A stretch of DNA of 64,000 nt, from positions 2,203,485 to 2,267,484 of the forward strand of contig JALDQW010000001.1 of the NCBI GenBank assembly GCA_031316255.1. The letters run 5' to 3'. The stretch is from Nitrosomonas sp. (lineage in GTDB: Bacteria; Pseudomonadota; Gammaproteobacteria; Burkholderiales; Nitrosomonadaceae). The position numbers and the translations under genes were made by a program. The first letter of the stretch is position 1; each line of letters opens with the position of its first letter. Below are positions 20,540 to 29,286 of the stretch, piece by piece. Below the pieces are notes generated by a model, which did not search any database, was not told where the DNA came from, and was given only the letters and a program-made list of their open reading frames with translations.

Positions 20540-21616
20540 TTAGATATCATCCGTAAAACGTTTAATGATACCGTCTTTGTTTTTTTCCAGTCCTTTATCC
20601 AGCTCCTGAACACGCTCGGCAAAATTATCATATTCGGTCACATTAACACTGACGACAAAATTACCAAGTCCATATTTATCTTTATCGAAAAATGATCTTG
20701 GAATAGCTGGGAAAAGCTGTTTGTCAGTTTGTGGTATTTGTTTTTCTGTTCCTAGCGTCAGATTGCTGACTTTAAATTCTCTTGAGGCGATTAATTCGCT
20801 ATGGCCTACTTCCTTATTGTCTACCCATACGGCCATGATTGATATCTGAACGGTAACATCAACTTTTTGAGGTCTCAATAATGATAGTTCTGCTGGGCTG
20901 TTCAAATTAAATATCGTCCAGGGAGCAAGTAAATCAAACCCCAAAGGTCTGCTAAAGTCAATGGCTGCAATTTTGGCTTTAGACTTATATACTGTTATTT
21001 TTCCAGGTTTGATTTGGAAAGCGGTACCGTCTAATGAACTGTCAATATCGAATGTCAATTCCATTGCTGGAATAGATGCTTTGTTTCCTTTGTTGTCTTC
21101 ACCAGAAACTGTCCGCTTTAAAGTCATGCTTTTTAGATCAGTTGCAACAATCTTTTCACAACTTTTCTTAAGATCAGGCTTAAATACCTCTATTGTATTT
21201 GTACTATCATTTGGGTTAGGTTCATGTACGGTTGATCCTCGTCCCGTATAAAAATGGTCGCCGATTCCAATAGCAGAGTAAGAGGCACTATATCGCTTTG
21301 CCTCATCTTTGAGAAATTGTTGTGCTTGTTGAATTGCAAATGTAAGTGCAGCTGCTCCCAACGCGCCGCCTATAACAAAACTATGTGGTTGATTGGCGTT
21401 ATTATCGATACAACCTTGCCATCCGCTTCTAATATTATCTCGATCTTCGTTGTTATTTACATCAGTGTGATATTGGAACGAAAGTGAAACAGCCTCACCT
21501 TTCCGTTGATCAGAATTTGGATACGGTGGAAATATTAGATTAGATAAATTTCTGCTAATTGATGAACAGCCACTGAGAAATACCGCTAAAAACATTAATA
21601 GAAATAACCGTCTCAT
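20540..21616 (-). CDS. Unknown lipoprotein
   Basis: A 358-residue protein with a clear lipoprotein signal (MRRLFLLMFLAVFLSGC, cysteine at 17). A small hydrophobic patch (VIGGALGAAALTFAIQQAQQF) follows around residue 85, then a mainly beta-rich region. I recognise no family. It is the first gene of the minus-strand cassette, followed by the MBL lipoprotein and the DUF2272-like gene. High AT content and codon use set all three apart from the surrounding housekeeping genes and suggest acquisition by transfer. Confidence 0.75.
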   Translation of the reverse strand: MRRLFLLMFLAVFLSGCSSISRNLSNLIFPPYPNSDQRKGEAVSLSFQYHTDVNNNEDRDNIRSGWQGCIDNNANQPHSFVIGGALGAAALTFAIQQAQQFLKDEAKRYSASYSAIGIGDHFYTGRGSTVHEPNPNDSTNTIEVFKPDLKKSCEKIVATDLKSMTLKRTVSGEDNKGNKASIPAMELTFDIDSSLDGTAFQIKPGKITVYKSKAKIAAIDFSRPLGFDLLAPWTIFNLNSPAELSLLRPQKVDVTVQISIMAVWVDNKEVGHSELIASREFKVSNLTLGTEKQIPQTDKQLFPAIPRSFFDKDKYGLGNFVVSVNVTEYDNFAERVQELDKGLEKNKDGIIKRFTDDI

Positions 21617-21804
21617 TTTCTTCCCTCTTTTTTATGTTAGTCCTTACAAAATTGGTATATCAAACCTTAAACTAAGTGAGTATCCACTTTGAAGAAATTT
21701 ATACTTTAATCATTTTTGTTAATAAATAACCCAATTGAGTCATTTTCAATTTTCATGTGCAAGGTAGCTGCTAATTCCTATATAAAAGACACTGGTTTTC
21801 GCCT

Positions 21805-22890
21805 TTACCCAACCCACACCAGCATCTCCTCGCGCGACGAGACCCCCAGTTTGCTGTAAATGCTCTTAATATGGTTGCGCACGGTGTGATAGCTCAGGTG
21901 GATTGTTTCGGCGATGTCTCGTGTTGCGGTGCCACGGAAGATCAGCAGTGCGATTTCGAGTTCGCGGTGGGTCAGTCCTTTACGGTTCAACTGGTTGAAA
22001 ATTTTTCCGATTTGGTGGGCGACGCGCGATAAGTGCATCAGGTAGGTGCAACGCTGGTAGTTAGCGTCATGGTTGATCAGCGTCAGTTTGATTTCGTATA
22101 AGCGCCTGCCGAGTTTTGACAAAAAGCTGAACCATTCCAGTTTTTCCCGCTGGGCGCTTTTAACAAGTGTTGCCGCTGTTGACTGGAATGAGTGGAATTC
22201 CTGTTTGATAATCTTTTCAAAAGCATGGCTCTGGAAAAGGGTGTTGCCATCGCTGCGGATGACAGCGACGGGTTCGGTATGTTCAGACCAGAATTGCGTA
22301 ATCTGGTCGGCGTTCAGGCTTTTTTCCTGAAATTGTATGAATCTGAACGCTTGCAGCAGGGATGGCCTGAGTATGTTTAATAACGCAAAATCGCGCGGAC
22401 TGTATATTTGGGGTTTTTCATGCAAGCGGCAAAAGTAAAACTGACAGGCCTGGCTTTGATCGTCGCGGAATGTCAGCATTGTTGAGCAGTGGTGCGATTG
22501 TTGCCAATTCTGATCGAAAGAATGATGGAAACTGTTTTCTGTACCGTTGCATCGCATGCTCATGTCAACCCCGACAGGCAGCAGCGGGTTTGGATTGCCG
22601 GTTGAGGATTGTGTTGCGGCCGGTTTTTGTATGGCGGTATTTAAAAACCGCATCCAGCTATGCTGACAGCAGGTTGACTGATTAATGCTGTTGATCAATT
22701 GCGGATTGCTGTGATCATCTGCAAGCCGTACATAAAATACGCCATTGCAGGCCAGTAATGGCAGCACAGCTTCTTTTAGAACCTGATTGAGGTCGTTTCT
22801 ATGTTGGCAGTTGTTTAGCCAGTTAACAATAGCCAGCGTTTTTTGGCGATCCGCGTCGGCAAGACCGTCTATAGCGATATCTTTATCCAT
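21805..22890 (-). CDS. LuxR-family transcriptional regulator
   Basis: The last 60 residues form a GerE/LuxR helix-turn-helix: LTHRELEIALLIFRGTATRD, then IAETIHLSYHTVRNHIKSIY and SKLGVS. The preceding 300 residues contain no response-regulator receiver signature and no recognised autoinducer domain; they may be a divergent PAS/GAF-like sensor. At 361 residues it is longer than quorum-sensing LuxR proteins. It is transcribed divergently from the HzsA-related gene across a 464-base intergenic region, so control of that gene is possible but unproven. Confidence 0.85.
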   Translation of the reverse strand: MDKDIAIDGLADADRQKTLAIVNWLNNCQHRNDLNQVLKEAVLPLLACNGVFYVRLADDHSNPQLINSINQSTCCQHSWMRFLNTAIQKPAATQSSTGNPNPLLPVGVDMSMRCNGTENSFHHSFDQNWQQSHHCSTMLTFRDDQSQACQFYFCRLHEKPQIYSPRDFALLNILRPSLLQAFRFIQFQEKSLNADQITQFWSEHTEPVAVIRSDGNTLFQSHAFEKIIKQEFHSFQSTAATLVKSAQREKLEWFSFLSKLGRRLYEIKLTLINHDANYQRCTYLMHLSRVAHQIGKIFNQLNRKGLTHRELEIALLIFRGTATRDIAETIHLSYHTVRNHIKSIYSKLGVSSREEMLVWVG

Positions 22891-22934
22891 CTTTTAGCCC
22901 TCATTACTATTTTTGAAATTAAGATGAATTGTTG

Positions 22935-23077
22935 AGAACCTGTTCAAGATCTCGCTTAAAAGCGCGTTACGGCGTTAAAATCGAACTCAAAGTGCTCACA
23001 TACTTTGTGTATGCTCCGCTTTTTCGTTCTATTTTGCCTTGTACCGCATCTCTTGATCGATATCTTGAACAGGTTCT
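22935..23077. repeat. MITE-like element with 16-bp terminal inverted repeats
   Basis: The ends are perfect inverted repeats of AGAACCTGTTCAAGAT (22935-22950 and, reversed, 23062-23077) around 111 bases that encode no protein. The interior holds an imperfect palindrome around CTCACATACTTTGTGTATG. The 143-bp length and structure fit a non-autonomous mobile repeat. It lies between the luxR-type gene and the HzsA-related gene. Confidence 0.75.
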
Positions 23078-23210
23078 AAAATATTTTTTACAAGAAGTTA
23101 ATCAGATATACTCTGTTTTCCTATTTCCCTACTGTTAACAGCAGTATAACCAATCATCAAATTTGGACTATGTGGGTTTTTCCACATTTTTAAGTAAAAA
23201 AGCATTTGTT

Positions 23211-23224
23211 TTGATTTGAATCAA
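23211..23224 (+). promoter_or_regulatory. FNR/Anr-type operator (TTGAT-N4-ATCAA)
   Basis: TTGATTTGAATCAA matches the FNR-family consensus at all ten conserved positions. It lies 130 bases upstream of the HzsA-related ATG, between that gene and the MITE. It suggests activation or repression by an oxygen- or NO-sensing CRP/FNR protein; the regulator itself is not in the window. Confidence 0.65.
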
Positions 23225-23354
23225 TTCGAAAACAGTTAACAATAACAGTTGATGCGATAGTTTGGGTTGATGTGGATTTGAAGTTGATAGCGTACTAGAA
23301 TATGAATATGTCCTTCAAATTGGGAAGACCAACCTTTCTGATAGGTACGCTGAT

Positions 23355-26339
23355 ATGAAAAAGCTGATTGTAATAGCGGGCGTGATGTGGAGTATTCTGA
23401 GTATTGCTCAATCTTTTGCATCCGTACCGATTGTTTATTCCCGATGCGAGCGGGCGACCGGCACGTTTGATTTGACCGGCGAGGTTACCGTTAACGGTGA
23501 AAAACAGACGGTGACGCGCACATTGCGCGGGCTGGATATGTACGACGTTTTGCCGGATGTGACGAATTTCTTTACCGGATTTGCCGCGCCCTGTGATCTG
23601 GTTTTGCGTCAACCCGATGGCGCCGAGCAGATTATCTATAACTGTTCGTCAACTTCAACAAAGCAGAAGGCTTGTGCGGCGCTCGATCCTCAGGTTTCGT
23701 TTGACGGGAAGAAGATTGCTTTTTCCGTTTTTCGCGGAACGCTTGTTCAAAACAAGGCAAATTTTCACAGTCAGGTGCTGCATCCGGACGCCGCGCCCGA
23801 AAACCTTGGGTGGCGGGATCTGCCCAGTGTGCATTTGCAGACTACCGGTGCGCATCTGCATATCTTTAATACTGAGACGGGCGTCACTGATGCCATGCCG
23901 TTTGAGCATGGTGTGTTTGATTCCGGACCGACGTATATTGATCACGGCCGGTTGGCCTTTACCTCGACGCGCGATCAGCATATCTCTACGCTGGTTTTCA
24001 AAACGGTGACGAACAGGCCTGGAACGCGTATCTGGGCCGTTGACACCGATTGGTCAAATCTTGAGCTTGTCAGTCATCATTCGCTTTCTCAGGAGCAGCA
24101 CCCGTTTACCTTGATGGATGGGCGTGTGGCGTATTCAAGCTGGCAGATTTTTGGCGGGCTGCCATTCAGGCACGATAATGGGAATCCGGGTAGCTTTACG
24201 ACGATAGATAATCTGTTTCATGTTTATGCCCAGGCACCGGATGGCGCAGGTAATTTTCCACTTTACGGGCAACATAGTGGCGACCATAGAAATAGTTATT
24301 TTGGGGAGGATCATGTTGCAGCGCATTTTATGACGCAAATGTCGAACGGGCGAGTCTGTGTTTCAGATTATTACCGGGGGAACAATAACGGTGCGGGTGC
24401 GGTAATTTGTTTCACGCCCGAACCGAAAGGTATGGAAGGAAAAAGCCCTTACAAGGTTGCCGATACGGCTGACATTTATGTGCCGCATGACGCCATCAAT
24501 GTCGCGGCCTGGGCGGTCAACAGCGATACAATTGCAAAACCGATTGAACCGCCGGCTTTGACAATTCCCGGCTATTCCGACCCGATGCTGTATACGGGTA
24601 AACTCAGTCACCCTGCCGCACTGCCCGATAACCGGCTGATGATGACCTGGTTTAAGGGGCTGTGCAGTACAATCATGGATAACCAGATTTTCAAGAAACT
24701 CGGCAGACCGACGCCGCCGTTGACTGGCGGCAGTGGCAGCGGTACGGGTATGAATCTGCTTACGCATCTGGATAAGGATATTCCGGGATGTGATGGCGGT
24801 ATTTATCTGGCGACAAGCATTCCGTCGCGTCATCCATCCGATCTGCAAATGATTGTGGATTCGCCATCCTGGCATGAAATCATGGGCAGGGCGGTGGTGC
24901 CGTATACGGCGATTTACGGCATCGAAAGACCCGCAATAATACCGCGCGCAGATAAACGGGTTGAACGGCCGGAACTTCCGGCGGGCACACCTTTTGGTTT
25001 GCTCGGCGCGGCATCCATCACCGACCGTGAAACATTGCCCTATGGTGGAGTCCCGCAATTTGAGAGTCTGTATGCCTTTAATTTGCAAGGGACGGACACC
25101 ATCGACTATACCGACGAAGAATTGTGCGGTGTGCGCATGATTGCGACTTACCCGAACCGGGGACAAAAAGTTCATGAACAGATTGCGAACATAACCGGTG
25201 AGCGCGTGGCTATTCTGGGAGAAGTGCCGGTTTTGCATTATGCGGCGGACGGAAGCCGTATCGTGGATCCCAGCGGTCATCCGGATACCAGTTTTTTACT
25301 GAGTTTCCCGGCCAATACACCTTACCTTATGCAGGGAATTGATTGCGATGGTCGTACCTTGAACACCGATCAATCGTGGCAGCATTTGAAGCCAGGCGAA
25401 GAAAAAACATGTGGCGGTTGTCATGTCCATGCCAGGCCGACCCGTATCCAGTTCGAAGATTCTTTTGCGGCGACTGCCGCTTATGAAATACCGCAACTTG
25501 GCCGCGGCCAGGTGTCGTTGCTTACTGGCAGGCAAGGAGATGCTGTAAATACGCGCAGTGTGCCGGGTTATGGCATGCAATTTGAATTCACCCGTGACAT
25601 TAAACCGATTTTTGACCGGCGCTGTATTTCCTGTCATGGCGGCAATCAACCTGCTGCCGGACTGGCGCTGGATCGAACAAATGGGGAAAATAACACGCAG
25701 AATTCAACTTGGTGGTGTCTGGTCGTCGATAACCGGCAGACCTGCGCGCCTGCGGAAAAAAGGGTGTCCGGCATAAAAGGCGAGGCGCTCAGCAGGCCTT
25801 ATTTATCCAAATATATCAAAGCATTTAATTCGCGTGGCAGCTTGTTGTACTGGAAAGCGGCCAATCAGCGCACGGATAATAGAACCGACGCGCTGTATCC
25901 AAACGATATCGATTTTGGCGCCGATCATCCGACTTCAATAACACCCGAAGAACTCGGTATATTATCGCGGTGGATCGATCTGGGCGTGCCGGGCGGCAAG
26001 CTGGAATTAAAGGATACCCAGAAACCGACATTGAATCTGGTGGCGAAGGTGAGTGACGACGGGATTACCGGGTTAAGAATAGGCGCTACGGATGTTGGCA
26101 GTGGCATCGACCCACGCAGCCTGACGCTGTGTATTCAGGACAAACAGCGAATATGCCAGAATATTCCACGCAAGACGGATGCGCACGAAATCGTTTCCAT
26201 GACGCTGCGTCAGCCAATAACGGATATCAATACGGAAATTGAAGCCAGTGTGAAAGATCTGGCTGGTAATGTCACGCGCGTCAAATGGACGGCGGGATGG
26301 TTAATTGCAAACGGTAAGCGCGGTCCGGCTATGCAGTAA
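23355..26339 (+). CDS. HzsA-related diheme c-type protein
   Basis: The 994-residue protein has a Sec signal peptide (MKKLIVIAGVMWSILSIAQS, likely cut after FAS), so it is periplasmic. Residues about 70-450 contain repeated beta-propeller-like segments (QVSFDGKKIAFSVFRG, GRLAFTSTRD). Two heme c motifs follow, CGGCH (686-690) and CISCH (757-761), as in the alpha subunit of anammox hydrazine synthase, whose propeller plus diheme layout it shares. Proteobacterial relatives are usually called HzsA-related and are of unknown function; no beta/gamma subunit genes are adjacent. The C-terminal 150 residues look like an added beta domain (DGITGLRIGATDVGSGIDP). An FNR-type box lies upstream. Hydrazine synthesis should not be assumed. 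Confidence 0.72.
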   Translation: MKKLIVIAGVMWSILSIAQSFASVPIVYSRCERATGTFDLTGEVTVNGEKQTVTRTLRGLDMYDVLPDVTNFFTGFAAPCDLVLRQPDGAEQIIYNCSSTSTKQKACAALDPQVSFDGKKIAFSVFRGTLVQNKANFHSQVLHPDAAPENLGWRDLPSVHLQTTGAHLHIFNTETGVTDAMPFEHGVFDSGPTYIDHGRLAFTSTRDQHISTLVFKTVTNRPGTRIWAVDTDWSNLELVSHHSLSQEQHPFTLMDGRVAYSSWQIFGGLPFRHDNGNPGSFTTIDNLFHVYAQAPDGAGNFPLYGQHSGDHRNSYFGEDHVAAHFMTQMSNGRVCVSDYYRGNNNGAGAVICFTPEPKGMEGKSPYKVADTADIYVPHDAINVAAWAVNSDTIAKPIEPPALTIPGYSDPMLYTGKLSHPAALPDNRLMMTWFKGLCSTIMDNQIFKKLGRPTPPLTGGSGSGTGMNLLTHLDKDIPGCDGGIYLATSIPSRHPSDLQMIVDSPSWHEIMGRAVVPYTAIYGIERPAIIPRADKRVERPELPAGTPFGLLGAASITDRETLPYGGVPQFESLYAFNLQGTDTIDYTDEELCGVRMIATYPNRGQKVHEQIANITGERVAILGEVPVLHYAADGSRIVDPSGHPDTSFLLSFPANTPYLMQGIDCDGRTLNTDQSWQHLKPGEEKTCGGCHVHARPTRIQFEDSFAATAAYEIPQLGRGQVSLLTGRQGDAVNTRSVPGYGMQFEFTRDIKPIFDRRCISCHGGNQPAAGLALDRTNGENNTQNSTWWCLVVDNRQTCAPAEKRVSGIKGEALSRPYLSKYIKAFNSRGSLLYWKAANQRTDNRTDALYPNDIDFGADHPTSITPEELGILSRWIDLGVPGGKLELKDTQKPTLNLVAKVSDDGITGLRIGATDVGSGIDPRSLTLCIQDKQRICQNIPRKTDAHEIVSMTLRQPITDINTEIEASVKDLAGNVTRVKWTAGWLIANGKRGPAMQ

Positions 26340-26369
26340 AATTTGGTACACAGAAGAGGAGATGCGGTC

Positions 26370-27107
26370 ATGAAGAAAAACTTTCAAAAGGCGCTCAAGC
26401 TTGTTTTGGTTCATGAAGGTGGGTGGTCCGATCATCCAAAAGATCCGGGTGGTGCAACGATGAAGGGCATCACACTCGCCGTTTATTGTCGTCATTTTGG
26501 TGCTGATAAGGGAAAAAAAGATTTACGGAATATTTCCGATTCGGAACTTGAGTCGATTTATTTTTCGGATTACTGGAATAAATGTAAATGTGATCAATTA
26601 CCGGCCGGTATCGATTACGCAGTATTTGACGCGGCAGTCAATTCCGGTCCGGGGCGCAGTGCGAAATGGCTTCAGGCTGCTGTTGGCGCCGGGCAGGATG
26701 GTGCGATTGGCGATAAAACGCTTGCTAAAGTCAAAGACCAGGACGCGGTCCAGGTGACCAATGATATGTGTGACCGTCGTTTGAGTTTCCTCCGGAGTCT
26801 GTCGACCTGGGCGGATTTTGGCAGAGGTTGGCAGCGCCGTGTCGAAGGCGTACGCGCAGCCGCAGTTGCCATGGCGGGTGGCAGTCCGGTTATGGAGAGT
26901 ACGCTGCCTGCTGATTACCGGGTTGCTAAAAAAGGTTCGACCGGATTATGGGTACGAAAACTGCAGGAAGCATTGCAAATAGAAGTCAATGGGAAATTTG
27001 GTCCTGAAACCGAAAAGGCGCTGATAGACTGGCAACAGAAAAACGGGTTGGAACCGGATGGCATAGCCGGGCGGAATACCTATCGTGCGCTGGGTTTGAT
27101 TGCATGA
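26370..27107 (+). CDS. GH108-type endolysin-like protein with peptidoglycan-binding domain
   Basis: The N-terminal domain matches glycoside hydrolase family 108: LVHEGGWSDHPKDPGGATMK contains the proposed catalytic Glu (E16), and DYAVFDAAVNSGPGRSAKWL is also typical. A C-terminal peptidoglycan-binding domain follows (GLWVRKLQEAL...KFGPETEKALIDWQ). It would cleave the glycan strand, as in phage lysozymes and secretion-activator proteins. No signal peptide and no phage neighbours are seen, so it is probably a domesticated lysin. I chose the ATG at 26370 because GAGGAG at 26356 fits it; an upstream in-frame TTG is less likely. Product is 245 residues. Confidence 0.85.
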   Translation: MKKNFQKALKLVLVHEGGWSDHPKDPGGATMKGITLAVYCRHFGADKGKKDLRNISDSELESIYFSDYWNKCKCDQLPAGIDYAVFDAAVNSGPGRSAKWLQAAVGAGQDGAIGDKTLAKVKDQDAVQVTNDMCDRRLSFLRSLSTWADFGRGWQRRVEGVRAAAVAMAGGSPVMESTLPADYRVAKKGSTGLWVRKLQEALQIEVNGKFGPETEKALIDWQQKNGLEPDGIAGRNTYRALGLIA

Positions 27108-27155
27108 ACCCGTGTGGGTTATCCGGCGTTGCCGGAGAACCGGTCTGTTGCCGGG

Positions 27156-28271
27156 TTATTGCAGCAATTCCAATGGGTCGGCATAAAGCAGGTTTAGCGC
27201 ATGTGCGACGGCGGGGTGGGTAAGCTGGCCTTCATAGACGTTCAGGCCGGCGCGCAAGTGTGCATCGTCAACAAGCGCTTTTTTGAGGCCTTTATCAGCG
27301 ATTGCCAGAACAAATGGGAGGGTGACGTTATTTAACGCAAAAGTCGACGTGCGTGCAACCGCGCCGGGCATGTTCGGAACACAGTAATGCACGACATCTT
27401 CCAGAACAAAGGTGGGCTTGGCGAGAGAAGTGGGTCTGGATGTGGCGAAACAACCGCCCTGATCGACGGCAACATCGACCAGAACCGATCCCCGGTTCAT
27501 TTTTTTGACGAGATCGTGACTGACGAGTCGGGGTGTCGCTGCACCGGGAACCAGTACCGCACCAATGACCAGATCGGCGACGACGATTTGTTCTTCAATG
27601 GCGTCGACCGTGGAGAATATCGTATTAATGCGGGAACCATACTGAAAGTCCAGTTGTTGCAGACGGTATATCGATTTGTCAATGATGGTGACATGCGCTT
27701 CCATACCCATGGCAACGCGTGCTGCATTGGTGCCGACTACACCGCCGCCAAGGATGACCACTTTTGCTGAGGGTACGCCGGATACACCGCCCAGCAACAT
27801 GCCGCGTCCGCCCTGATCCATTTCAAGCGCATGCGCACCGGCCTGTACGGCCATGCGCCCGGCTACTTCGCTCATTGGAGCGAGCAGCGGCAGGCCGCCA
27901 TATTGGTCGGTGACGGTTTCATAGGCGATGGCGATGCAGCCGGACTCAAGCAGTCCTTCAGTCTGTGCCGGATCTGGTGCCAGATGCAGGTACGTAAACA
28001 ATATTTGGTCTGGACGCAAGAACCCGAGTTCTGTCGGTTGTGGTTCCTTAACTTTGACGATTAATTCAGCGCGAGCATAAATTTCTTCGGCGGATTCGAC
28101 AATTTCTGCGCCTGCCGCCCGATACCGGTTGTCATCGAAATCGATCGCCAATCCGGCGTTTTGTTGCACCAAAACGTGATGACCATGAACAACCAGTTCA
28201 CGTACTGAGGTCGGGGTAAGCCCTACACGATTTTCATGGATTTTGATTTCTTTCGGTACGCCAATTTGCAT
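27156..28271 (-). CDS. ald: Alanine dehydrogenase
   Basis: This enzyme interconverts L-alanine with pyruvate plus ammonia using NAD. The sequence starts MQIGVPKEIKIHENRVGLTP, has the catalytic LIVKVKEP region, the Rossmann motif VVILGGGVVGTNAA and the C-terminal NMPGAVARTSTFALNN typical of the family; 371 residues is standard. In an ammonia-rich lifestyle it could assimilate or release ammonium. It stands alone, converging with the lysin gene. Confidence 0.96.
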   Translation of the reverse strand: MQIGVPKEIKIHENRVGLTPTSVRELVVHGHHVLVQQNAGLAIDFDDNRYRAAGAEIVESAEEIYARAELIVKVKEPQPTELGFLRPDQILFTYLHLAPDPAQTEGLLESGCIAIAYETVTDQYGGLPLLAPMSEVAGRMAVQAGAHALEMDQGGRGMLLGGVSGVPSAKVVILGGGVVGTNAARVAMGMEAHVTIIDKSIYRLQQLDFQYGSRINTIFSTVDAIEEQIVVADLVIGAVLVPGAATPRLVSHDLVKKMNRGSVLVDVAVDQGGCFATSRPTSLAKPTFVLEDVVHYCVPNMPGAVARTSTFALNNVTLPFVLAIADKGLKKALVDDAHLRAGLNVYEGQLTHPAVAHALNLLYADPLELLQ

Positions 28272-28425
28272 CGTTTTCTCCAGTAAAAAGAAATTTAGGG
28301 TTCGGTGTGATTAAAAACACTGTGTCAATTTATGCTATGGCGTATCGTTTCAATTAATGATTTTTGATAATGTTTTTCGCTTTACGAATCGTTTTAAATA
28401 CGCTATTTCTCTACTCTCCCCTCGG

Positions 28426-28461
28426 CAGCCATACGCATTTTATGTTTATGGCTGTTTTTTT
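28426..28461 (+). terminator. Plus-strand terminator without a known upstream gene
   Basis: Perfect 8-bp arms CAGCCATA (28426-28433) and TATGGCTG (28447-28454) are followed by seven T residues on the plus strand. Both neighbouring genes are on the minus strand, so it serves neither. It may end a short unannotated RNA starting in 28272..28425. Confidence 0.6.
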
Positions 28462-28493
28462 AATTATTTTACGCTGATTTCATTTATAAACGG

Positions 28494-29234
28494 CTAAATG
28501 ATGCCGCCATTTGCGCCAATATCCTGACCTGTTATCCATTGAGCTTCGTCACTTACCAGAAACAGGACAATTTGGGCGATATCATTGACTTCCCCTATGC
28601 GTCCCAAGGAAGACATGGCGGCCATACGTTGAATATCTTCCTCAGTTTTTCCGGCTCTGAATAATTCAGTATAAACTGGGCCAGGTGAAACAGTATTAAC
28701 GGTGATGCCTCTATCGCCGATTTCACGTGCAAAGATGCGTGTGAGCTGTTCCACTGCGCCTTTTGTGGCGGCATAAATGCCGTATTTAGGCAGCATCAGA
28801 CGGGTTACTGTGCTCGAAATGTTCACGATGCGGCCATTGTCGGCCAGACGTTCAGCAGCTTCGCGCAAAGTATAAAAAATGCTTTTCTGATTGATGTTGA
28901 GAATTTGATCAAATTCTTCATCCGAAACTTCTGCAATTTTCTTGAAAATAAGAATCCCCGCATTATTGACAAGAATATCGATGCGTCCAAAATGTTCAAT
29001 TGCCGCATCAAACAGCCGTCTGACATCGGCTGAATTGCTGACATCAGCCTGTATTGCTACGCATTTGCCGCCGGCTTCAGTTATCGCTGCACAGACTTCA
29101 TTTGCAGCGTGCTGGTTCCGAACATAATTGACAATAACTCGCGCACCCGCTTTAGCCAGTGCCCGCGCAATTTCGGCGCCAATTCCACGCGATGCGCCGG
29201 TAACAATAGCGACTTTTTCATGTAGATTTGTCAT
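28494..29234 (-). CDS. Short-chain dehydrogenase (FabG-like)
   Basis: A classical SDR of 246 residues with the cofactor motif VTGASRGIGAEIA, LVNNAGI, the catalytic Ser in VNISSTVT and an intact YAATK (YxxxK) motif. VNTVSPGPVYTEL near the C-terminus is usual. It resembles 3-oxoacyl-ACP reductase-type or 'SDR family oxidoreductase' proteins; the physiological substrate cannot be read from sequence. It stands alone between ald and tatD. Confidence 0.9.
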   Translation of the reverse strand: MTNLHEKVAIVTGASRGIGAEIARALAKAGARVIVNYVRNQHAANEVCAAITEAGGKCVAIQADVSNSADVRRLFDAAIEHFGRIDILVNNAGILIFKKIAEVSDEEFDQILNINQKSIFYTLREAAERLADNGRIVNISSTVTRLMLPKYGIYAATKGAVEQLTRIFAREIGDRGITVNTVSPGPVYTELFRAGKTEEDIQRMAAMSSLGRIGEVNDIAQIVLFLVSDEAQWITGQDIGANGGII

Positions 29235-29286
29235 CTTGATTTGACTGTTTTATTGGATAATGATTCAGCGCATGTTTCATAACATG

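Noticed and set aside
24363..25280. Long minus-strand open frame (about 305 codons)
   Set aside because: Antisense to the HzsA-related gene; no domain and His/Arg-rich composition typical of shadow frames.
26343..27107. Prophage interpretation of the endolysin-like gene
   Set aside because: No holin, portal, capsid, integrase or attachment sites nearby; the flanks are ordinary metabolic genes.
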